This document shows, piece by piece, positions 33,874 through 39,964 of a stretch of 39,964 nucleotides of DNA. A program made the position numbers and the translations under genes. Positions within the stretch are counted from its first letter, which is position 1, and each line of letters opens with the position of its first letter. The notes under the pieces are model-generated. The model saw nothing but the letters and a program-made list of their open reading frames with translations. It ran no database searches and was not told the origin of the DNA. Source of the DNA: Rhodanobacteraceae bacterium (lineage in GTDB: Bacteria; Acidobacteriota; Terriglobia; Terriglobales; Acidobacteriaceae). The stretch covers positions 1 through 39,964 of the forward strand of contig JANXWZ010000138.1 of assembly GCA_025350865.1 (NCBI GenBank), in the 5' to 3' direction.

Positions 33874-35205
33874 ATGAGCGAGCCGGTCACGTTTCATAAG
33901 CTAAGCCCCACACCGCCAGAGATGGCTGCGAAGTTCGGCGACCTGCATCCGCCGTTCGAACAACAGGCTGCGGTGGTGGAGTCGAACCGCTGCCTGTATT
34001 GTTTCGACGCGCCTTGCATGACGGCTTGTCCGACGCACATCGACGTGCCGAAGTTCATCAAGAAGATTGCGACGGGGAACCTGGCGGGCTCGGCGCAGGC
34101 GATTCTGGATGCGAATATTCTCGGGGCGAGTTGCTCGCGTGCGTGCCCGGTGGATGTATTGTGCGAGGGCTCTTGTGTGATGCATCGGTACAACAAGCAG
34201 CCGATTGAGATCGCAAGGTTGCAGCGGTTTGCGATGGATGCGTTCCATGCGGCTGGAGATCGGGTGCCGTTTGTGCCCCCGGCTGCGAGCGGCAAATGTG
34301 TCGCTTTGATTGGCGCGGGGCCGGCTTCGCTGGCTTGTGCGGCGGAGCTTCGGCGGCACGGCATTGCGGCGACGATTTACGATGCGCGACCGCTGCCTGG
34401 CGGGTTGAATTCGTATGGGATCGCCGAGTACAAGCTGCCGCTGGCGGAGAGCTTGCGCGAGATCGACATGATTCGGCGGCTGGGGGTGGAGTTTCACTTC
34501 GGGACGACGGTAGATTCGGCTCGGTTGAAGAAGTTGGAAGCGGCGCATGATGCGGTGTTCATCGGCGCCGGACTGGGGGCGATTCACAAGCTCGGTGTTG
34601 CGGGAGAAGATCTGCCGGGAGTGACGAATGCGCTCGATCTGATTGCCGGGTATAAGACGGGTGCGTTGACTCATATCTCTGAGCGGGTTGCTGTGATTGG
34701 CGCAGGTAATACAGCGATTGACGCGGCTAATGCGGCAGTCCGACTAGGCGCGGAAGAGGTATTTATGGTGTACCGGCGCGGGCCGGAGCAGATGTCGGCG
34801 TTTTCGTTTGAGTATGAGCATGCCAAGCAGGAGGGCGTGCGGTTTCACTGGTACAAGGGCATCACTGCGATTGAGGGGACAGACAGGGTCGACGGGATTC
34901 GCGTGACGTCGCTTGAGGTAAGTAGCGACGGGTCGCTCGTTGCGGTTGCGAGTAGCGAATTTTCTGTTCGCGTGGGAATGGTGGTGCTGGCGATTGGCCA
35001 GGCTACTCACACTGGTTTTCTTGGCGATGCCGGACTGACGATTGAGCGGGGTCGAATTGTGATTGACAGGGCTACCGGGCAGACCTCGAACGCAAAGTAT
35101 TTTGCGGGTGGGGATTGCACAAATGGTGGCCGCGAAGTAGTAGATGCGGTTGCAGATGGCAAACGCGCGGGGCGCGGAATCGCCGCATGGCTGGGTGGCA
35201 AATGA
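33874..35205 (+). CDS. preT: NAD(P)-dependent dihydropyrimidine dehydrogenase, PreT subunit
   Basis: The ATG at 33874 with AAGGAG just upstream is preferred to a TTG at 33817. The 443-residue protein starts with a ferredoxin-like domain with two cluster motifs: C40-x2-C43-x4-C48-x3-C52 and C87-x3-C91-x5-C97-x3-C101. An FAD domain follows (VALIGAGPASLACAAEL, about 133-150) and an NAD(P)H domain (VAVIGAGNTAIDAANAA, about 273). The end GGDCTNGGREVVDAVADGKRAG is the GltD/PreT signature. PreT passes electrons from NADH through FAD and Fe-S clusters to PreA, reducing uracil and thymine to the dihydro forms in the cytoplasm. It overlaps the following lipoprotein gene by 4 bp. Confidence 0.93.
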   Translation: MSEPVTFHKLSPTPPEMAAKFGDLHPPFEQQAAVVESNRCLYCFDAPCMTACPTHIDVPKFIKKIATGNLAGSAQAILDANILGASCSRACPVDVLCEGSCVMHRYNKQPIEIARLQRFAMDAFHAAGDRVPFVPPAASGKCVALIGAGPASLACAAELRRHGIAATIYDARPLPGGLNSYGIAEYKLPLAESLREIDMIRRLGVEFHFGTTVDSARLKKLEAAHDAVFIGAGLGAIHKLGVAGEDLPGVTNALDLIAGYKTGALTHISERVAVIGAGNTAIDAANAAVRLGAEEVFMVYRRGPEQMSAFSFEYEHAKQEGVRFHWYKGITAIEGTDRVDGIRVTSLEVSSDGSLVAVASSEFSVRVGMVVLAIGQATHTGFLGDAGLTIERGRIVIDRATGQTSNAKYFAGGDCTNGGREVVDAVADGKRAGRGIAAWLGGK

Positions 35206-35579
35206 GAAAGTGCTTCCTCTATATCGCCTTGGCCGCCACCCCGATGCTGGGGTGCTCGAAGCCGGACAAAATCGAACTAGTGAAATCGCCTAGATCGGAA
35301 ATTTTCTACACTATCGAGACGACCGACGGCGATGGCCCCATGTCATCGGGCTCGACTGATGTCTATGCCCATCTTCTGGTGAATGGGAAGTCTCAGAAGA
35401 GTCTGGTTCTTCACGGCTTATATTTGGAGGTCTCGAAGGTCCTTTGGAACTCGCCTTCTGACGTTAGCCTCTGTGTTCCGAGTGGTCTAACAAGCACCTA
35501 CCACAACGTGGTGAGCCTCAACGTTGGAAAGACTTACGTCACTATCCAAAACCACTTGGTGGATCATGAGTGCAGATAG
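35202..35579 (+). CDS. small lipoprotein of unknown function between preT and preA
   Basis: The start ATG at 35202 overlaps the preT stop (ATGA). The 125-residue product has a short lipoprotein signal (MRKCFLYIALAATPMLGC) with lipobox MLGC. The mature region, SKPDKIELVKSPRSEIFYTIETTDGDG, YAHLLVNGKSQKSLVLHG, VWNSP-like and SLNVGKTYVTIQNHL segments (position-wise in that order), suggests a small beta-sandwich. I do not recognise a family. Base composition is noticeably less GC-rich than preT or preA. A gene for an envelope lipoprotein inside a cytoplasmic dehydrogenase pair is unexpected; it may be a recent insertion that kept translational coupling. Confidence 0.7.
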   Translation: MRKCFLYIALAATPMLGCSKPDKIELVKSPRSEIFYTIETTDGDGPMSSGSTDVYAHLLVNGKSQKSLVLHGLYLEVSKVLWNSPSDVSLCVPSGLTSTYHNVVSLNVGKTYVTIQNHLVDHECR

Positions 35580-35611
35580 GACTATTGGCGGAACGGGGAA
35601 GGGAGCAACGC

Positions 35612-37045
35612 TTGCCAACGCTAAAGAATAACTTCGCCGGGATCGAGTGCATCAATCCGTTCTGGCTGGCGAGTGCGCCGCCGACTAACTGCGGCGAGCA
35701 GATTATGCGGGCATTCGATGCGGGCTGGGGCGGCGCGGTGTGGAAGACGATCGGCGAGCCGATTACAAACGTGAGTTCGCGCTATTCGTCGATCGACTTT
35801 GAAGGCCGTAAGATGATGGGGTTCAACAATATCGAGCTGATCTCGGACCGTCCGATAGAGACCAATTTGCGCGAGATTGCAGAGGTGAAGCGGCGGTATC
35901 CGAAGCATGTGGTGATTGCATCGTTGATGGTGGAGTCGAAGCGTGAGACGTGGCACGAGATGGTTTCTCGCGCGGAAGACGCGGGGGCGGACGGGCTGGA
36001 GTTGAACTTTGGATGTCCGCACGGCATGAGCGAGCGCGGCATGGGTTCGGCTGTGGGGCAGGTCCCGGAGTACGCCCAGCAGATTACGGAGTGGGTGAAG
36101 GAGAAGGCGCGGACACCGGTGATCGTGAAGCTGACGCCGAACATCAGCGACATACGCATGCCGGCGCGGGCGGCAAAGCGTGCCAAGGCCGACGCGCTGT
36201 CGGCGATCAATACGATCAATTCGATTACGAGCATCGATCTGGATACGTTTGAGCCAAGGCCGATGGTGGATGGCAAGAGCTCGCATGGAGGGTATTGCGG
36301 GCCGGCGGTGAAGCCGATTGCGTTGAACATGGTGCAGCAGATCCAGAGTGATCCGCTGGCTTGTTTGCCCACCTCAGGAATTGGCGGGATAGCCACGTGG
36401 CGCGATGCGGCTGAATTTTTCCTGCTGGGCTGCGGCAATGTGCAGGTGTGTACGGCGGCTATGCACTACGGATACCGCATCGTCGAGGACATGGCGGATG
36501 GGCTACTGAACTGGATGGGCGAAAAGGGATTTGAGACGATCGAGGACTTTCGGGGGTTGAGTCTGCCGAACGTGACGGAGTGGAAGCGGCTGAACCTGAA
36601 CTACCGCATCGTCGCGAAGATTCATGCGGCCAAATGTATTGGGTGCCAGCTTTGTTACACGGCTTGCTGGGATGGGGCACACCAGTGCATCCATCTGGAT
36701 CGGGCTAGCGGTGGGCTGCAGATGATTGAGACGGGGACAGACCCTCGGTATGCGCAGCACGAGCCGAATCCCCACGGCATGCCGACACCGGGGCAGGTGT
36801 TTGCGGCGTCCGGCAGGAAAATTACGATGACGCCGATCCCGAAGCTGGATATGAACGGCGCAGGCGTGAATTCATCTGTAACGCCGCTTGAACGTATTCC
36901 GAGGGTGGATCAGGATGAGTGCGTTGGGTGTAACTTGTGCTCGCTGGTTTGCCCGGTGGATGGGTGCATCACGATGGATCGGGTTGAGAATGGGTTGACG
37001 GCGGAGACGTGGGAAGAGCGGAGTGCAACGCCAACGAGGAGCTGA
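35612..37045 (+). CDS. preA: NAD-dependent dihydropyrimidine dehydrogenase, PreA subunit
   Basis: The TTG at 35612, six nt after GGGAG, begins right at the family N-terminus (PTLKNNFAGIECINPFWLAS); an in-frame GTG at 35570 overlaps the previous gene. The 477-residue protein is an FMN beta/alpha barrel of the dihydroorotate-dehydrogenase type (LELNFGCPHGMSERGMG, VKLTPNISDI). The active-site loop cysteine is in HGGYCGPAVKPIALN, and TSGIGGI with QVCTAAMHYG binds the phosphate. A C-terminal part has two 4Fe-4S motifs (C342-x2-C345-x2-C348-x3-C352 and C437-x2-C440-x2-C443-x3-C447). PreA holds the pyrimidine-reducing site and works with PreT. The 3-bp gap to the dihydropyrimidinase gene confirms one operon. 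Confidence 0.93.
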   Translation: MPTLKNNFAGIECINPFWLASAPPTNCGEQIMRAFDAGWGGAVWKTIGEPITNVSSRYSSIDFEGRKMMGFNNIELISDRPIETNLREIAEVKRRYPKHVVIASLMVESKRETWHEMVSRAEDAGADGLELNFGCPHGMSERGMGSAVGQVPEYAQQITEWVKEKARTPVIVKLTPNISDIRMPARAAKRAKADALSAINTINSITSIDLDTFEPRPMVDGKSSHGGYCGPAVKPIALNMVQQIQSDPLACLPTSGIGGIATWRDAAEFFLLGCGNVQVCTAAMHYGYRIVEDMADGLLNWMGEKGFETIEDFRGLSLPNVTEWKRLNLNYRIVAKIHAAKCIGCQLCYTACWDGAHQCIHLDRASGGLQMIETGTDPRYAQHEPNPHGMPTPGQVFAASGRKITMTPIPKLDMNGAGVNSSVTPLERIPRVDQDECVGCNLCSLVCPVDGCITMDRVENGLTAETWEERSATPTRS

Positions 37046-37048
37046 GCA

Positions 37049-38443
37049 ATGGGAATTCTGATTCAACACGGAACTGTCGTTAACGCGGACTCGACTGTAC
37101 AGGTCGATGTCCTCATCGAAGGCGAGAAGATTGCGGCGGTTGGCGCGGACCTTCCGGCGGATGGTCATACGCTTGTTGACGCTACAGGCTTGCTGGTGAT
37201 GCCGGGTGGGATTGATGTGCATACGCATCTGGATATGCCGTTTGGCGGGACGACCTCGGCGGATGATTACCTGACCGGGACGCGGGCAGCGGCGATTGGC
37301 GGGACTACTGCGGTGATCGACTTTGCCCTGCAGTCGCGCGGGCATACGCTGGCCGAGGCGCTGGCGACGTGGGATGCGAAGGCTGTCGGCAACGCGTGCG
37401 TGGATTACTCGCTGCATATGGCGATCACCGACCTTGGGCCAAACTTCGAGACGCTGGATGAGATGCAGGCGATGCTGGATCGCGGGGTCTCTACGTTCAA
37501 GCTCTTCATGGCCTATCCGAATGTATTGATGATCGACGACGGGCTTATGTTCAGGGTATTTCAGCGGGCCGCGAAGCTGAATGCGCTGTGCCTGATCCAC
37601 GCGGAGAACGGCAGTGCGATCGATGTCGTTGTGGCGCAGACTCTGGCTGCGGGGCATACGGCGCCGGTGTGGCACGCGCTCAGCCGATCCACACGGGCGG
37701 AGGCGGAGGCTACGCATCGTGCGATTGCGCTGGCCGATATGGCCGGGGCGACGGTGTACATTGTGCATCTGTCGAATGAGGATTCACTGCGCGAGTTGAA
37801 GCATGCACAGGAGCGTGGGGTGCGGGCACTGGCCGAGACGTGTACGCAGTACCTAGTGCTGTCGCTTGAGGAGCAGATGCCGGATGAGAGCTTCGAGGCC
37901 GCGAAGTATGTGTTCACGCCTCCGCTGCGCGAGAAGAAGAACCAGGCCAGACTGTGGGAGGCGTTGGCGGACGGTGCGCTGTGCGTGGTCTCGACCGACC
38001 ACTGTCCGTTTCGATTTGGGGATCAGAAGTCGTTGGGCAAGGATGACTTTACGAAGATCCCCAACGGCGGGCCGGGGATTGAGAATCGGATGCAGCTGAT
38101 GTGGCACTTTGGCGTAAACGCGGGGCTGATCTCGCCGGAACGGTTTGTGGCGTTGACGGCTGCGGAACCAGCTCGGGTGTTTGGCATGGATTCGAAGGGC
38201 GCGATTGCGGTGGGGAAGGACGCGGATATTCTGCTGTGGGATCCGAAGGCCGACTATACGATTTCATCGGCGACGCAGGCGATGGCGACGGACTATTCCA
38301 TGTTTGAGGGATGGCAGGTGAAGGGCAATGTCGCTAGGGTGTTCTCACGCGGCGAGTTGATTGTGGACGCAGGAAGGTTTATTGGTGAGCCGGGACGCGG
38401 GAAGTTTTTGAAGCGTAGAGCGAATGCGGGAGAGCTGTTTTGA
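37049..38443 (+). CDS. hydA: dihydropyrimidinase (D-hydantoinase)
   Basis: It opens the ring of dihydrouracil or dihydrothymine to the N-carbamoyl-beta-amino acid. The 464-residue cyclic amidohydrolase has H58-T-H60 in GGIDVHTHLDMP and the carboxylated lysine K151 in STFKLFMAYP. HAENGSAID and VHLSNEDSLREL supply further metal histidines, and STDHCPF carries the catalytic Asp. The tail GAIAVGKDADILLWDP, SMFEGWQVKGNV is typical of hydantoinases. GAGCTGAGCA before the ATG at 37049 gives a modest ribosome site. It overlaps the transporter start by 4 bp. Confidence 0.94.
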   Translation: MGILIQHGTVVNADSTVQVDVLIEGEKIAAVGADLPADGHTLVDATGLLVMPGGIDVHTHLDMPFGGTTSADDYLTGTRAAAIGGTTAVIDFALQSRGHTLAEALATWDAKAVGNACVDYSLHMAITDLGPNFETLDEMQAMLDRGVSTFKLFMAYPNVLMIDDGLMFRVFQRAAKLNALCLIHAENGSAIDVVVAQTLAAGHTAPVWHALSRSTRAEAEATHRAIALADMAGATVYIVHLSNEDSLRELKHAQERGVRALAETCTQYLVLSLEEQMPDESFEAAKYVFTPPLREKKNQARLWEALADGALCVVSTDHCPFRFGDQKSLGKDDFTKIPNGGPGIENRMQLMWHFGVNAGLISPERFVALTAAEPARVFGMDSKGAIAVGKDADILLWDPKADYTISSATQAMATDYSMFEGWQVKGNVARVFSRGELIVDAGRFIGEPGRGKFLKRRANAGELF

Positions 38444-39867
38444 TCGACGTTCCAGTGCCGCACGATAGCCGACTGTACAACGACGACCTTGCGCCGACGA
38501 CGCCTGCGCAGCGGACGTGGGGTACGTACAACTACATTGCGTTGTGGTTCTCGATGTCGATGGAGGTGACGACGTATATGCTGGCGTCGTCGTTGATTGC
38601 TGGCGGCATGAACTGGTACCAGGCGGTGGGGACGATCCTGCTTGGGAACCTGATCGTGCTGATCCCGATGCTGCTGAATGCTCATGCCGGGGCGAAGTAT
38701 GGAATACCGTTTCCAGTGTTTGTGCGGGCGAGCTTTGGGACGCGCGGGGCTAATATCCCAGCTGTGCTGAGAGCCGTGGTAGCGTGCGGCTGGTTTGGGA
38801 TTCAGTCGTGGATCGGCGGGCAGTCGATCTCCGCGATGGTGAATGTGCTGTGGCCCGCGACGGCTGCGATGCCGTCGGTCATCTGGATTTGCTTCCTCGG
38901 CTTCTGGCTATTGAACATGGTCGTCGTGTGGCGCGGGGTCGAGTCGATTCGCTTTCTGCAGAGTTTTTCGGCGCCGTTTCTGTTGGTGATGTCGCTGGCT
39001 CTGATGGCCTATATGACGAACAAAGCGGGTGGCTTTGGGCCCATGCTTTCGGCACCTTCGAAGCTCGCGACGACCGGGGCGTTCCTGCACTTCTTCTTTC
39101 CGATGCTGACGGCGATGGTGGGGTACTGGGCTACCCTGTCGCTCAACATTCCGGACTTTACGCGGTATGCGAAGTCGCAGGACTCGCAGATCTTCGGTCA
39201 GGCGTTCGGCTTGCCGGTGGCGATGACGCTGTACAGCTTTATCGGGATTGCGTGTACGTCGGCGAGCACGGTGGTGTTTGGCGAGGCGATCTGGAGCCCG
39301 ATTACTCTGCTGGGCAGATTTCATCAGCCTTGGATTGCGTTCATCGCGCTTATCAGTATTCTTACGGCTACATTGAATGTGAACATCGGAGCGAACGTAG
39401 TCTCGCCTTCCAATGATTTTTCAAATCTTGCGCCGAAGTATATTAGCTTCCGGACGGGTGGCTTGATTACGGGCTTTCTGGGGTTGGCCATGATGCCCTG
39501 GAAGCTGATGGCTTCATTCGGGAACTATATTTTCGGGTGGCTGGTTGGATATTCTGGATTGCTGGGACCGGTAGCTGGGATTATGGTGGCTGATTATTTT
39601 TTATTGCGGCACCGGCATCTCGAAGTGGCGGAGCTTTATAAGCGGAATGGTTTGTATGAGTATGGTTCGGGCTTCAATTGGAGGGCGATTGTGGCGTTGG
39701 TGGTTGGCGTTTTTTGCGCTTTGATTGGGGTGTTTGTGCCTAGGGTGCATTTTCTGTATGACTATGCTTGGTTTGTTGGGTTCTTTTTGTCGGCGGGAGT
39801 TTATGTGGTGTTGATGCGCGGGACAGAGGTTCGTGTTGGTGATAAGAAGGCGTACCCCCGGGGCTGA
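38440..39867 (+). CDS. NCS1-family nucleobase transporter
   Basis: The 475-residue membrane protein shows the NCS1 features: an N-terminal TWGTYNYIALWFSMSMEV, YGIPFPVFVRASFGTRGANIP, the substrate-site GWFGIQSWIGGQ and NIPDFTRYAKS. It ends with GPVAGIMVADYFLLR followed by two last helices, about twelve hydrophobic segments in all. It should import uracil, thymine or a hydantoin/allantoin-like ring with Na+ or H+. The start is a TTG overlapping the hydA stop (TTGA); a GTG five codons later is possible. It closes the pyrimidine operon. The final codons (AYPRG) lie within a GC-rich repeat-like stretch that continues past the stop. Confidence 0.9.
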   Translation: MIDVPVPHDSRLYNDDLAPTTPAQRTWGTYNYIALWFSMSMEVTTYMLASSLIAGGMNWYQAVGTILLGNLIVLIPMLLNAHAGAKYGIPFPVFVRASFGTRGANIPAVLRAVVACGWFGIQSWIGGQSISAMVNVLWPATAAMPSVIWICFLGFWLLNMVVVWRGVESIRFLQSFSAPFLLVMSLALMAYMTNKAGGFGPMLSAPSKLATTGAFLHFFFPMLTAMVGYWATLSLNIPDFTRYAKSQDSQIFGQAFGLPVAMTLYSFIGIACTSASTVVFGEAIWSPITLLGRFHQPWIAFIALISILTATLNVNIGANVVSPSNDFSNLAPKYISFRTGGLITGFLGLAMMPWKLMASFGNYIFGWLVGYSGLLGPVAGIMVADYFLLRHRHLEVAELYKRNGLYEYGSGFNWRAIVALVVGVFCALIGVFVPRVHFLYDYAWFVGFFLSAGVYVVLMRGTEVRVGDKKAYPRG

Positions 39868-39943
39868 AGCCGGGAACAACGGCAAATGCAACGGCAAAAG
39901 CGAAATACGGAGATTCTTCGCTTCGCTCAGAATGACGGTGGTT
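39847..39943. repeat. REP-like intergenic repeat overlapping the transporter stop
   Basis: The stretch has ACCCCCGGGGCTGAAGCCGG-type hairpins, a short tandem AACGGCAAA (twice, about 39877-39896) and ATTCT-TCGCTTCGCTC-AGAAT (about 39912-39931). These are stacked in the way dispersed extragenic repeats of acidobacterial genomes look. It includes the last five sense codons and stop of the transporter gene. Copy number is not testable here. Confidence 0.45.
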
Positions 39944-39964
39944 GTGGGTTGGGGTGGATTTAGG

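Noticed and set aside
32593-33897. 434-codon minus-strand frame opposite the M20 amidase
   Set aside because: Low-complexity Arg/His/Leu translation and full overlap with a gene showing all metal motifs.

Overview
The window looks like a chromosomal segment of a high-GC Gram-negative soil bacterium, most likely an acidobacterium of the class Terriglobia (Granulicella/Edaphobacter/Terriglobus-like). This is inference from gene content: a 1.2 kb-residue TonB-dependent receptor with an N-terminal carboxypeptidase-regulatory-like domain, a propeller-type sensor kinase, a CE15 esterase, many Tat- or lipid-anchored enzymes, and GC-rich palindromic intergenic repeats. No rRNA, CRISPR array or complete transposon was seen.

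Layout. 1-2.6 kb: a secreted PQQ-type beta-propeller protein with its own terminator and a metallo-beta-lactamase-fold protein whose metal site looks degenerate. 2.7-13.8 kb: a surface-polysaccharide locus. The minus strand carries rfbB-rfbA, then rfbD, a GT2 and a GT4 glycosyltransferase and a GmhB-like phosphatase, with tight ATGA overlaps. A Tat-SDR pseudogene interrupts it on the opposite strand and rfbC is absent. A Wzy-like polymerase lies on the plus strand, and wza-wzz on the minus strand. 14.2-21.2 kb: a Tat-exported histidinol-phosphate-aminotransferase-like enzyme (terminated), a Tat/lipobox D-amino-acid-oxidase-like flavoprotein whose motif order is circularly permuted, and a TonB-dependent receptor (terminated). 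21.4-22.7 kb: a CE15 glucuronoyl-esterase-like enzyme. 22.9-26.7 kb: sensor kinase, NarL-type regulator and a small secreted protein, all joined by 4-bp overlaps. 26.9-29.4 kb: an outer-membrane beta-barrel-like protein overlapping a PAP2/vanadium-haloperoxidase lipoprotein. 29.5-30.4 kb: an exported dienelactone hydrolase.

30.5-31.9 kb looks like a decayed small integrated element. The 5' end of a CAU-anticodon tRNA gene is duplicated 1.28 kb upstream of the intact tRNA, and the interval holds a receiver protein with a Cys-rich tail and the C-terminal remnant of a tyrosine recombinase. Directly 3' of the tRNA is an overlapping small-ORF/nucleotidyltransferase pair resembling a toxin-antitoxin unit.

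32.5-39.9 kb encodes the reductive pyrimidine degradation pathway on one strand: M20 beta-ureidopropionase-like amidase, PreT, an unexpected small lipoprotein, PreA, dihydropyrimidinase and an NCS1 nucleobase transporter. Together these would import uracil/thymine and convert it to beta-alanine (or beta-aminoisobutyrate), CO2 and ammonia.

The most unusual items are the permuted oxidase beside an exported aminotransferase, the tRNA-5'-end element, the lipoprotein inserted between preT and preA, and the third secreted gene in the two-component operon. All functional statements are from reading motifs; no database search or structure prediction was run.
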